From the NCBI GenBank assembly GCA_049694275.1, contig JBAVQS010000202.1, positions 1 through 14,471 of the forward strand: a DNA stretch of 14,471 bases, read 5' to 3'. Below are positions 1 through 8,200 of this stretch, in pieces (positions within the stretch are counted from its first letter, which is position 1; every line of letters starts with the position of its first letter). Below the pieces are notes generated by a model, which was given only the letters and a program-made list of their open reading frames with translations, was not told the DNA's origin and did not search any database. The translations under genes and the position numbers were made by a program. Source of the DNA: JBAVQS01 sp049694275 (GTDB taxonomy: Bacteria; Chloroflexota; Anaerolineae; UBA4142; SHND01).

Positions 1-10
1 CCCTCGGCTC

Positions 11-32
11 GGGCAACCACAAGGGATTGCCC
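11..32. repeat. Short palindromic hairpin, possible dispersed intergenic repeat or terminator
   Basis: GGGCAA (11-16) pairs with TTGCCC (27-32), and an inner CC/GG pairing is possible with a bulge. On the minus strand it reads GTAGGGGCAATCCCTTGTGG followed by TTGCCC, lying about 35 bases after the stop of the first aldo/keto reductase. Similar GTAGGGGC-headed palindromes are, as I remember, common dispersed intergenic elements in Chloroflexota. There is no T-run after it, so a simple intrinsic terminator is not well supported. Confidence 0.45.
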
Positions 33-67
33 CTACACCAATGCCGTAAACGAAACTGGAATTCGCT

Positions 68-922
68 CTAGGCGAATACGGGCTCGTACTCGCGCGAGCG
101 GGCAATCAACGCCTCTTGCCGTTCGGCAGAGAGGGGCCTGAAATGCTCGCAGGCGTCGAGCACCATCGGGAGGATAGTCGTATCGCCGGCCGTACACAGA
201 GCGGCGATATCTTGTGACAGGGCAAAGTTGACCGATTCCTGAATGTGCGGCGCGTCGTCAAAGGGGATGTACCAGGTGTTGTACTGCTTGGGCTTGTCCC
301 CCCACAGCCCGCGGGCAATGGATTTGATAATCATTGTCCCGACATCGCGGGCGCGGCACTGGCGCACCAGCTCCTCGGCGTCGCGCCGGTAATCCGGGTT
401 GGCGTAGAGGGTTGCGTTGATGGGAAAGAGGACCGAATCAAAATCAAAGCGGCGGAGCGCCTCCAGGTAGATCGACGGGGCGGCGAGCCCGTGGCCGGTA
501 ATCCCGATATAGCGCGTCAACCCGGCCTTTTGCGCCTCGATCACGGCTTCCAGCCCGCCCCCCGGCGCAGTGAGCTGGTCCAGTTCGGCCATGGTGTTGA
601 CGGCGTGGAGCTGATAGAGATCAAAGGATTTGACGCGCAGCCGTTCGAGCGAGCGGCGTATCTCGGCGGCCGCCCCGGCGCGGGTACGCTCCATCGTCTT
701 GCATCCCAGGAAAAAGCGGCTGCGCTCGCGCTCCATCCACGGCCCGATCCGCTCCTCGGCGATGCCATAGGACGGCGCCACGTCGATGTGGTTAATACCG
801 GCGGCAATGACCGTTTCCATCGTCGCATCCGCATCGGCCTGGGAAATATCCCAAAAGGCCGCACCGCCAAAGACGGCGACGGTGCTTTGGTGTCCGGTGC
901 GTCCAAAACGTCTTGTTTTCAT
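68..922 (-). CDS. Aldo/keto reductase family protein
   Basis: This is a 284-residue NAD(P)H-dependent oxidoreductase of the aldo/keto reductase superfamily, a cytoplasmic TIM barrel that reduces aldehydes or ketones; the substrate cannot be read from sequence. The catalytic tetrad is visible as Asp47 and Tyr52 (in HIDVAPSYG), Lys75 (in LGCKTM) and His106 (in LYQLHAV). The N-terminal MKTRRFGRTG is the usual first strand. An open frame extends 18 codons further upstream, but that would overlap the end of the preceding gene. The start at 922 leaves an 8-bp gap and has a GGGGG tract just upstream, so I chose it. It is the last gene of the five-gene minus-strand operon and differs in sequence from its aldo/keto reductase neighbour, so it is not a recent duplicate. 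The family call is secure, the physiological reaction unknown. Confidence 0.9.
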   Translation of the reverse strand: MKTRRFGRTGHQSTVAVFGGAAFWDISQADADATMETVIAAGINHIDVAPSYGIAEERIGPWMERERSRFFLGCKTMERTRAGAAAEIRRSLERLRVKSFDLYQLHAVNTMAELDQLTAPGGGLEAVIEAQKAGLTRYIGITGHGLAAPSIYLEALRRFDFDSVLFPINATLYANPDYRRDAEELVRQCRARDVGTMIIKSIARGLWGDKPKQYNTWYIPFDDAPHIQESVNFALSQDIAALCTAGDTTILPMVLDACEHFRPLSAERQEALIARSREYEPVFA

Positions 923-930
923 TTTTCCCC

Positions 931-1902
931 CTACCAGGCAAAGGCTTCCGGGGCCTGGCCCCCGGGGCCCGGCCAAATTTCGTCGAGCCGTTTCAAGCTC
1001 TCTTCAGAGAATTTGATTTCGAGCGCGCGCAGGCTGCCGGTCAACTGCTCCACGTCGCGCGGGCCGATGATCGGCGCGGTGACGCCGGGACGCGAGAGGA
1101 GCCACGCGAGGGTGACATCGGCGGGCTTGTCGCCCAGCTCACGGCAAAAGGCCTCGTAAGCCTCGACCTGGGGCCGGTGCTTGGTCAATGCCTTTTGCAC
1201 GCCCTCGCTCGCGCGGCGTCCCGTGCTCGCCTTTTCCAGCACACCGCCAAGCAGGCCGCCCGCGAGCGGGCTCCACGGAATCAGGCCCAGACCATAGGAG
1301 CGAGCGGCAGGAAGAATTTCGAGCTCGATCATGCGGTCCTTGAGATTGTAGAGGCTCTGCTCGCAGACGAGCCCCATGAAATGGCGCGACTGGGCGGCGC
1401 CCTGGGCCTGGGCGATGTGCCACCCGGCAAAGTTGCTGCTGCCGACATAGAGAACCTTGCCCGCCTGGACAAGCTGTTCCATCGCCTGCCAGATCTCTTC
1501 CCAGGGGGACTCGCGGTCGATATGGTGCATCTGGTAGAGATCGATATGGTCGGTCTGCATGCGGCGCAGGCTTTCGTCACAGGCGCGGCGGACGTGATAG
1601 GCGGAGAGCCGCGATTCGTTCGGCCAGTCGCCCATCTTGCCGTAGACTTTGGTGGCAAGGACCACCTTTTCGCGGCGGCCGCCGCCCTGCGCCAGCCAGC
1701 GTCCGACAATCTGTTCGGTAACCCCTTCCCCCTTGCGCCACCCATAGACGTTGGCGGTGTCGAAAAAGTTGATGCCCAGCTCCAGCGCCTTGTCCATAAC
1801 GGCAAAGCCGTCGGCCTCACTGGTCTGAGGGCCAAAGTTCATCGTGCCCAGGCAGAGTCGGCTGACCAACAGCCCGGTGCGCCCGAGACGTACATATTCC
1901 AT
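931..1902 (-). CDS. Aldo/keto reductase, YajO/IolS-like
   Basis: This 323-residue protein is a second aldo/keto reductase of the larger prokaryotic type that resembles IolS, YajO and potassium-channel beta subunits. Visible features are the N-terminal YVRLGRTGLLVSRLCLGTMNFG, catalytic Asp48 and Tyr53 (in FFDTANVYG), Lys85 (in VLATKVYG) and His126 (in LYQMHHID). The later motifs VGSSNF and EQSLYNL and the C-terminal TAPIIGPRDVEQL, which helps bind NADP(H), are all present, so the protein looks intact. It should act in the cytoplasm, reducing a sugar-like or other carbonyl substrate with NADPH; the substrate is not known. The start ATG follows a good AAAGGAG site by 7 bases. It lies 18 bp after the membrane-protein gene and 8 bp before the next aldo/keto reductase, so it is very probably co-transcribed with both. 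Confidence 0.93.
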   Translation of the reverse strand: MEYVRLGRTGLLVSRLCLGTMNFGPQTSEADGFAVMDKALELGINFFDTANVYGWRKGEGVTEQIVGRWLAQGGGRREKVVLATKVYGKMGDWPNESRLSAYHVRRACDESLRRMQTDHIDLYQMHHIDRESPWEEIWQAMEQLVQAGKVLYVGSSNFAGWHIAQAQGAAQSRHFMGLVCEQSLYNLKDRMIELEILPAARSYGLGLIPWSPLAGGLLGGVLEKASTGRRASEGVQKALTKHRPQVEAYEAFCRELGDKPADVTLAWLLSRPGVTAPIIGPRDVEQLTGSLRALEIKFSEESLKRLDEIWPGPGGQAPEAFAW

Positions 1903-1920
1903 CGCTCGCTCCTTTGCGTG

Positions 1921-2709
1921 TTATTCTTCCTGCTTGTCGACCGCGTGATCGTCAAGGTAGAGAATTGCCTTGACGATGTCCTTCGTCACCTTGATTGCAC
2001 GAATCCGATTCTTGTGCTTGACGCCGATAATATAATGCGTATCCGTTTCGTCCATGAGCGACACGCGATCCGTCAAATTCTCCTTGTGCACAGGTACGCC
2101 CAAATACGCCAAGAGCCCGATTCCCTCCTTATCACCGGCCAGTTGCACATCGACCGGGATTCCCATGCCGACGGGATCCACCTCTCCCAACATTCCAAGC
2201 GACTGACCATAGATGCGCCTGGAATAATAATAGAGCTGTGCAACAAAGGATAGAAACCCGGTCAGAATGGCCTCAATGACGAGGATCGCCATTTCAGGAC
2301 TCGCCGAACCGGCCAAAGGGACTCGGATGACCACCGCAACTGGGAAGACGCTCGTGCTGGCGCTGAGAATAACCCAGGCCACCAACGCGGTTCTGCCGCG
2401 CATCCAAACGCCATGACGCGTCCAGAGCCAAAGCAAAACGACGGAAACAAGCACCGAAAACAGCATCGCGCCCTGCAATAAATAAAAATCTAACGGCGCC
2501 ACCAAGAAACCAATTACGCCGGCCAACAAGAGGATCGCCACATAGTTGAGAAAAAAGGTCAGGCCCACAGCCAAATACTTGACGCGCACGATCTGGTATT
2601 CGGTGAGTCCGTATCGGGATAGATAGAGATTGACCACCAGGCCACCAATGACGTACAAGAGCGCGAGGGCGACCCCAAAGGTGCTGATGAGAAATTGCAG
2701 AAACTCCAT
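1921..2709 (-). CDS. Five-helix membrane protein with cytoplasmic or external C-terminal domain, unknown function
   Basis: I do not recognise the family. The protein has 262 residues. Five hydrophobic segments are evident at roughly residues 5-30, 45-70, 74-97, 107-130 and 137-161, followed by a soluble tail of about 100 residues. That tail contains GIPVDVQLAGDKEGIGLLAYLG, an acid-rich stretch and a repeated pattern of short strands (THYIIGVKHKNRIRAIKVTKD), which suggests a small beta-rich domain. The frame stays open another 78 codons upstream, but those codons overlap the lipoprotein gene; the start at 2709 has an AGAGG site 8 bases before it and begins directly with the first helix. It is the middle gene of the operon, 17 bp after the lipoprotein and 18 bp before an aldo/keto reductase. 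Nothing in it looks like a transporter signature or enzyme active site. Confidence 0.8.
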   Translation of the reverse strand: MEFLQFLISTFGVALALLYVIGGLVVNLYLSRYGLTEYQIVRVKYLAVGLTFFLNYVAILLLAGVIGFLVAPLDFYLLQGAMLFSVLVSVVLLWLWTRHGVWMRGRTALVAWVILSASTSVFPVAVVIRVPLAGSASPEMAILVIEAILTGFLSFVAQLYYYSRRIYGQSLGMLGEVDPVGMGIPVDVQLAGDKEGIGLLAYLGVPVHKENLTDRVSLMDETDTHYIIGVKHKNRIRAIKVTKDIVKAILYLDDHAVDKQEE

Positions 2710-2726
2710 AAGCCAGCCTCTCGAAT

Positions 2727-3914
2727 TCACTGGACGCGCAAAGGCGTCCAGGTTTGTCCCTGATCGAGCGAGCGCAATACAATCGGCATGCCATGCGTCT
2801 GCATGACGCGCACATAAAGGGTCAAGCCCTGCGGTCCCGTTCCCGAGGCGAGCACGGTCAACCACGAATAACCGGCAAAGTTGTGTACCATCTCCCAGGT
2901 CACGCTGTTGACGTCGGATACGGCCGGATTGAGCGTGCGCCACAATTCCCAGTGGTCCTTGTTAAACACGCTTACATAGAGCGCGCCCGTTTGCCCGTCA
3001 ATCGTCATGCCGGTGTCAATCTGGCTATCGTTCAACGGGGCCGGCATGCTGGTCCAATTGCCGCTCGCCGTCCCGCGTCGCAGGTAGGTGCCCGCGTATT
3101 TGGGAACAATGATCGCATACAGGGTATCGGAATTGCGCGGGTCAATTCCTACGTCGGCAACCCCGCTGAAATGAACGAGGCCGTTGGCAGCGGAATGCCA
3201 GGTCACGCCGCCGTCGTTGCTCATACTCACCGGGCTCGCCGGGTCGCCATTCGTCGCGGCCCAGAGGGTCTGCGGATGCCCATAGACGATGGCAACCATG
3301 TTCAGATCCACAGAAGAGAGCTGCTTCCACGCGCCGTCGGTCCAGCGATAGAGACCCCGACAGGTGCTGAGATAGAGCGCGCCGGCGCTTGCATAATCCA
3401 TATTCAGCCGGCGAACACAAGCCGGCTCGACGGGGAACGCCGAGAGGGTCGGGGTCCAGCTTGCGCCAGCGTCATCGCTCTGCACGACGGACAATGCCGC
3501 CGCCGGATTGACATCATCCGCTAAAGCGGCAATGAGCGCATAGAGCCGCGACGGTTGGCCGGGGCCAACGAGGAGGGTGCGAACATACCACTGCCGGCCG
3601 TCGGCGCTCGTCTGCTCCGGGAGCGGCGTCAGGGTCACACGCGTCGGGGCGGGACCTGAACGTGTGGGGGATACAGTCGCCGGTGGGCGCGTCGGGGTCG
3701 CGGTGGGGCTAGCCACAATGGCGGTAGCGGTTGGGGATTCCGGCGACGGAGCAATCTGTGTTGCGGTCGCCGGTAGCTCGCCGACCGTTGTAGGCACAGC
3801 GGAGACCAGGGTGGCCGTTGCCTCCTGCACCCTTGTCGGCGCGATAGGGACCGGAGTCGCCGTACAGCCTACAACAAAAAGGACCAAAAAGAGATACAGA
3901 GAGTGAATCTTCAT
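2727..3914 (-). CDS. Lipoprotein with Thr/Pro-rich linker and BNR/Asp-box beta-propeller-like domain
   Basis: This is a 395-residue predicted lipoprotein. It begins with a short signal peptide ending in a lipobox (VVGC) with Cys17 as the lipidation site. Residues 18 to about 100 form a low-complexity linker rich in Thr, Pro, Ala and Ser. The rest is a beta-rich domain with at least three Asp-box (BNR) repeats: SDDAGASW (146-153), SNDGGVTW (232-239) and SLDQGQTW (382-389). Asp boxes occur in sialidase, VPS10 and Ycf48-like propellers, but the sialidase catalytic residues are not evident, so a structural or binding role outside the membrane is more likely than glycosidase activity. Two Cys residues (166 and 185) could form a disulphide. 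It starts 3 bp after the DUF385 gene and shares its operon. The family is clear, the ligand is not. Confidence 0.85.
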   Translation of the reverse strand: MKIHSLYLFLVLFVVGCTATPVPIAPTRVQEATATLVSAVPTTVGELPATATQIAPSPESPTATAIVASPTATPTRPPATVSPTRSGPAPTRVTLTPLPEQTSADGRQWYVRTLLVGPGQPSRLYALIAALADDVNPAAALSVVQSDDAGASWTPTLSAFPVEPACVRRLNMDYASAGALYLSTCRGLYRWTDGAWKQLSSVDLNMVAIVYGHPQTLWAATNGDPASPVSMSNDGGVTWHSAANGLVHFSGVADVGIDPRNSDTLYAIIVPKYAGTYLRRGTASGNWTSMPAPLNDSQIDTGMTIDGQTGALYVSVFNKDHWELWRTLNPAVSDVNSVTWEMVHNFAGYSWLTVLASGTGPQGLTLYVRVMQTHGMPIVLRSLDQGQTWTPLRVQ

Positions 3915-3917
3915 CGC

Positions 3918-4505
3918 CTATCTCTTACGTCGGGTGAACAGCATGGCCAAGAGGAAAAAGGTCGAGGCGGGCCAAACCCAGGCGAGGTCGCCCGGGCCGC
4001 CCGGGCCGGTGCGCGCCTCGGTCCGCTGAATATGAATCAAGGCATAATCGCGCGTCGCGGCATCCAATTCGGCATCGCTCATGTTGACCGGGTCGAGCCC
4101 GGCCGCGCGGCCGGCAAAACCGCTTGCAATAATCACCTCGCGAAGGAGCGATATGCGGTTGGGGCTATCCGAAATGTCTTGAGCGACACCGCCCCACCAT
4201 CCATCCGGCAGCCAGACCTCGACCTGCGGATTCTTTTTGAGATTGCGATACCAGTCCGAGATGCGGCCAAAGCCGGCGGTGCAATAGATCTCCCCGTTGA
4301 CAATCGCATAGTTCACGGGCGTGCGATGCTTGGCCCCGGTCTTGCGGCCGGTATGGGTCAGGACCATGATGCGGCCGCCCGTCGAGGGGCTCGAATTCAA
4401 CCACTCGCCCAGGCCGAGACGAAACAGGGTGAGCATGAAGCGGTTGACATATTTGAATCCCTGCCGCAGCCTTTCATCGCTACCTGACAAGATCGGTGCA
4501 TTCAT
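3918..4505 (-). CDS. DUF385 / deazaflavin-dependent nitroreductase family protein with C-terminal hydrophobic tail
   Basis: This 195-residue protein belongs to the split-beta-barrel flavin/deazaflavin oxidoreductases (Ddn-like, DUF385), whose studied members bind F420 or FMN. Family landmarks are LTHTGRKTGAKHRTP (49-63), NYAIVNGEIYCTAGFGR (65-81) and DWYRNLKKNP (84-93). The usual domain ends near residue 160. Here it is followed by a Gly/Pro-rich hinge (TGPGGPGD, 166-173), a hydrophobic segment (about 174-190) and a terminal RRKR, which resembles a C-terminal membrane anchor. Two ATG codons lie close together; the second, at 4505, is 7 bases from GGAGG, while the first is only one base away, so I chose 4505. 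It is the first gene of the five-gene operon, 3 bp before the lipoprotein. The electron acceptor and cofactor cannot be determined from sequence. Confidence 0.87.
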   Translation of the reverse strand: MNAPILSGSDERLRQGFKYVNRFMLTLFRLGLGEWLNSSPSTGGRIMVLTHTGRKTGAKHRTPVNYAIVNGEIYCTAGFGRISDWYRNLKKNPQVEVWLPDGWWGGVAQDISDSPNRISLLREVIIASGFAGRAAGLDPVNMSDAELDAATRDYALIHIQRTEARTGPGGPGDLAWVWPASTFFLLAMLFTRRKR

Positions 4506-4526
4506 GGGCATTCCTCCTTGAGCCTC

Positions 4527-4535
4527 ATTGTAGCA
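4527..4535 (-). promoter_or_regulatory. Extended -10 promoter candidate for the five-gene operon
   Basis: On the minus strand, TGCTACAAT fits the TGn-TATAAT extended -10 pattern (-10 hexamer TACAAT at 4527-4532). No good -35 hexamer lies 16-18 bases upstream, consistent with an extended -10 promoter. The predicted leader before the ATG at 4505 is only about 15 bases and contains GGAGG. A small palindrome, ACAG-TTAT-CTGT (4542-4553), lies just upstream where a regulator could bind. Confidence 0.4.
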
Positions 4536-4578
4536 CGAGTTACAGTTATCTGTGCCTGTATCGTCCGGGGGACAAGTC

Positions 4579-4737
4579 AAAACCCGGTCAAATTCCGGTA
4601 TCAAAAACGTTGGACTTGTACCCGTGGCTAACTTGCAGGGTCTCGGTCCAATCGCGGAGGCGAGGTTGAACGAGCCGGGAATTGAAAGGCGGGTGGGACG
4701 ATTGGTCCCACCCGCGCATGGATACAAAACCCGGTCA
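4579..4737. repeat. 12-bp direct repeat AAAACCCGGTCA in the intergenic region
   Basis: The identical 12-mer AAAACCCGGTCA occurs at 4579-4590 and 4726-4737, between the DUF385 and cupredoxin genes. The second copy lies just beyond the cupredoxin stop and the first about 45 bp upstream of the DUF385 -10 candidate. Its role is unknown; two copies of this length in 160 bp could also be a trace of local duplication. Confidence 0.35.
4689..4715 (-). terminator. Stem-loop downstream of cupredoxin gene, likely terminator
   Basis: GCGGGTGGGAC (4689-4699) and GTCCCACCCGC (4705-4715) form a perfect 11-bp stem with a 5-base loop. It lies 34 bp past the cupredoxin stop in the minus direction and is followed on that strand by a weak T-rich stretch (CTTTCAATT). 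It would separate the cupredoxin transcript from the five-gene operon. Confidence 0.65.
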
Positions 4738-4749
4738 GGTAATTGGGGC

Positions 4750-5124
4750 TTATTGCACTACGAGGCTGCCGGTCATGCCCTGATCGGCATGCCCGGGGAC
4801 ATCGCAGGTGATTGGATACGTGCCAGCCTTGGCGGGGGCCGTAAAGGTAACTTTGGTGGTCTGGCCGACATCGGCGCGGATGTTCACATTCGCGTCCTTG
4901 ACGACGAACGTGTGCGCGCTTTGGCCTTTATTCACAAAAGTGACATTGACCGTCTGGCCGGCCTTGGCATTGATTGTCGCCGGGTCAAACTTGAAATCGG
5001 TGCCGGTAATGGTCACGTCCACGGTGCTGCTCCCGCTGCTGCTGCTTCCGCCGCCGCAAGCGACGGCCAGCGCGGCAACCGCGACAAGCATCAACACCAG
5101 GACCATGAATTTCTTACTAAACAT
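4750..5124 (-). CDS. Cupredoxin-domain lipoprotein (blue copper protein)
   Basis: This 124-residue protein is a small type 1 copper protein that should carry electrons or hold copper outside the membrane. An N-terminal hydrophobic segment ends in a lipobox (AVAC) with Cys23 as the lipid attachment site, followed by a Gly/Ser spacer (24-33). The cupredoxin fold runs from about 35 to 124. The four expected copper ligands are present: His71 (SAHTF), Cys107 (ITCDVPGH), His112 and Met117 (QGM). The Cys-x4-His-x4-Met spacing matches plastocyanin- or azurin-like sites. The start ATG has a strong AGGAGG site 7 bases upstream. It is flanked by a terminator downstream and a 164-bp gap to the PBP gene upstream, so it may be a separate transcription unit. 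The redox partner is not evident nearby. Confidence 0.93.
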   Translation of the reverse strand: MFSKKFMVLVLMLVAVAALAVACGGGSSSSGSSTVDVTITGTDFKFDPATINAKAGQTVNVTFVNKGQSAHTFVVKDANVNIRADVGQTTKVTFTAPAKAGTYPITCDVPGHADQGMTGSLVVQ

Positions 5125-5168
5125 ACTTTTCCTCCTCTTTCGTCTGCACGCATCCAGGCGTGCAAACC

Positions 5169-5174
5169 AGTATA
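5169..5174 (-). promoter_or_regulatory. Possible -10 element for the cupredoxin gene
   Basis: On the minus strand TATACT matches five of six consensus -10 bases and lies in an AT-rich stretch 45-50 bp before the cupredoxin ATG. I see no convincing -35 hexamer at the right distance, so this is a weak call. Confidence 0.3.
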
Positions 5175-5206
5175 ATTTTTTGCCATTTCATCTCTCTTGA
5201 CGGTCG

Positions 5207-5287
5207 GACGGTTCGTGCATTAGGTTACCCGGCGCCGCTGCGTCTGGTGGGCCGGGAAAGAGCGATGAATGGCTTGTGAGAACCGTC
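5207..5287. repeat. Nested inverted repeats after the PBP gene
   Basis: GACGGTTC (5207-5214) and GAACCGTC (5280-5287) are perfect 8-bp complements, and inside them CCCGGC (5228-5233) pairs with GCCGGG (5251-5256). The outer arm begins one base after the PBP stop codon on the minus strand. It could form a structured 3' end of the PBP message, though there is no T-run for intrinsic termination. Confidence 0.35.
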
Positions 5288-5288
5288 A

Positions 5289-8200
5289 CTAATTATACGC
5301 CAAAAATCCCGAATTGTCTTTCTTCCACCAGCTTGCAACCCCCAGGAGTGAAAAGAAAACATCCTGCGGGCGCGCCCAGCCGAGCAACGGGATGAGCGAC
5401 GACTGAGGCTGGATATTCTTGGGTGGACGATGAGAAACCAGGAAGCGAACGGCCTTGCTCGCGGTCATGTTTCCCGCCGCATCGTAGGCCTTGACCATGA
5501 CGGTATGCGTTTCGGTATAACCGCCCGTATCGCGAATCGCGCCAAAGCCATTCGGGAAGGTCACGATAGCGCGAGCGCCCTTCCTGGTCACCGGCGTGCT
5601 CACGGTCGTGGTGATGGTTTTGCTCTGGTCGTCGGTGCTCGCATAGGTATACGGAATTGTCGCCGCAGAGGAGAGCGTCGCCGAGAGCGGATCGCTCATC
5701 GTGATGTTCCACTTGAAGGAAAAGGGCGCGACCTTGCTGGTACCGATCTGGAGCTGGTCGAGAAAGAAATCGACCTTGCCCATGGATAGATTATCGCGCG
5801 CGTCGGCGTCGATGCTCACCCATTCGTCATCTTCGAGCAAATACTGCTTGTCATCCCAGGGATTGATGAGCGAGACCGTTGGCGGCTTGTTGTCCATCGT
5901 CACCTGCGCGGTCGAGGTGTGCGGTCCGCCGCCGTGGTCTACCGCCGTCAACTGGATCGTATAGAGTCCATTGTCCGTGGTGTTCCAGGTCGCCAGCGTG
6001 CCGTTATCGACCGGGCCGCTGCCGCCGCCAATGCTCTGCCATTGGGTTGGGTCGAGGCCTGCGCCGACCGCCACCTGCCACTCTTTCAGGTCCGAAATCT
6101 TGGCATTGCCGACAATATTGACCGCCCCATGGATATAGGAATAGGGCGCCGGCGAAAGGATCGCCAGGTCGCCGCCGGCCGTGCTCGCAGCATAGGTGGT
6201 ATCGAAATCGGTCGGAGCTTGCGGCTGGTTGGTCTGTTTCACCCAATCTTGCGCCTCCGGGGGGTAAACCGGAAAGACTTTGGTATCGACCTGGTCGGGC
6301 GGGTCAAAGGCCGTGGCAAGCTTGCCATTCGGTCTAAAGATGCGAAACGTCTGCCAGATATTGTCACGCTGTTTGGGCTCTTTCCCCTTGATAAACAGCT
6401 CCTTGACCACCTGCGGGCATTCCGGCGTCGGCAACAGCCCACTGGTCGCGCAGACATCGACGTGCGACATGCCCGGCGGCTCGACGAATGGATGCACCGG
6501 CACGTTCTGATGGATATGCTCCATCAGGTCGTGCCAGATGGGCGCGGCGCCGGTGATGCCGGAGATGTGCTCCATCTCAGAGTTATCTGAATTACCCACC
6601 CAGACGCCGACTGCGTAATCGGGCGTATAGCCAATGGTCCAGTTATCGCGCCAGGCGGACGTTGTGCCGGTCTTGACCGCGGCAGGCCGCGTCAGCTTGA
6701 GCACACTGTTGACGCCAAAGCCGGGGGCGCGGGCATTGTTGTCCGATAGAACATCGGTGATTAGATACGATTGCTGTGGAGTGACAATCTGATCCACTTG
6801 CGGTTTGGTATATTCTTCGAGCGTCTTGCCATCTGCATCGACCACCTTGAGCACGGAAACCGGATTCAGCTTGCGCATGCCGGTTTGGTACTGCGCGGGA
6901 AGCACCGGCTGCCCCGCCATGATGCCGCCATTCGCCAGGACCGAATAGGCATAGGTCATGTCCAGGAGATAGACCTCGCCGCCGCCGAGCGTCAAGGCCA
7001 GCCCATAGTGGTCATTGTTCAAGGTCGTGATGCCCAGGGCATGCGCCATATCGAGCGTATTGCGAATGCCGGCCGCATTGAGAACTTTGACTGCGGGGAT
7101 ATTGAACGAGGACGCCAGGGCGACACGCAGGCGCACCGGGCCATGATACTTGCGATCATAGTTCTCGGGCACATAGGGCGGATTGGGTGGGTCGTCGAAC
7201 GCGGTCCGCACGTCATACACGGCCGTTCCGGGCGAGATCGGCTGCCCATCCAGCCCCCCTTTGGAAAAGGCGGTCAGATAGCTAAACATCTTGAACGAGG
7301 AGCCGGGTTGGCGCGCCGAAGTGGCGATGTTGACCTGGCCATCAATCGCGCGGTTGAAATAATCCACCGACCCGACCATCGCCATAATCTCCCCTGTGCC
7401 GGGGCGAATGACGACGACAGAAGCATTGGTCACATTGCGCTTGTCTTTGGTCAGGTTGGTCACCTGATCGCGGGCGATCTGTTCGGCCGTCTGCTGCATA
7501 TCGTAATCGAGCGTGGTATAGACCTTGAGCCCGCCCTTGTTGACAATGTCGGGACCATATTTGTCTTCCAGGTACTTGCGGACATAAAAGACAAAATGGG
7601 GCGCCTTGATGTCAAACTGTTTCTGAACGATGACAATCTTTTCGTTCTTGGCCTGTTGCGCCTGCCGGTCGGTGATATACCCCTCGATGACCATACGGTC
7701 GAGCGTAATGTCGCGGCGCTGTTTGGCCAGGTCCGGATTATCGATCGGGTTGAGCGCCGGATATTCGGGAATGGCGGCCAGGGTTGCGGCTTCGGAAATA
7801 TCAATCTCGCTGACGTGCTTGCCAAAATACGCCTCGGAGGCCGCCTCAACGCCATACGCGAAATTGCCGTAATAGACCGTATTGAGATACCATTCGAGGA
7901 TTTGCTGCTTGCTATAATGGTTCGTCAACTCGCGCGCCCAGATGATCTCTTTGAGCTTGAGGTCGACGTTGGTCCGGCTATCGGTCTCGCGTTGCGGGAT
8001 CAGCACTTTTTTGACCAACTGCTGGGTCAGAGTCGACGCGCCCTGCAGGGGCTGGTTTCGCAACATGTTGAGCGCGGCGCGCCCCAGACCGACATAATCG
8101 ACGCCTTCGTTCGTCCAGAAGGTCTTGTCTTCGAGCGCGATGGTTGCATTCTTCATCGTATCCGGCATCCGGGCAAGCGGAACGATGGTGCGATCACCGC

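Noticed and set aside
68..1902. The two aldo/keto reductases as a recent tandem duplication
   Set aside because: They differ clearly in length, N-terminal motifs and C-terminal region, and belong to different subfamilies.
913..2253. A 446-codon open frame on the plus strand
   Set aside because: It lies antisense to the second aldo/keto reductase and part of the membrane-protein gene; it has no recognisable motifs or ribosome-binding site.
2710..2943. Seventy-eight-codon upstream extension of the membrane protein
   Set aside because: It overlaps the C-terminal part of the lipoprotein gene and has no family-like features; the start at 2709 has a ribosome-binding site.
2727..3914. BNR lipoprotein as a sialidase
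   Set aside because: Asp boxes are present, but the arginine triad and other catalytic residues of sialidases are not evident.
4099..4114. Perfect 16-bp palindrome CCGGCCGCGCGGCCGG
   Set aside because: It is inside the DUF385 coding sequence, where it encodes Ala/Gly/Arg codons; GC-rich codon use explains it.
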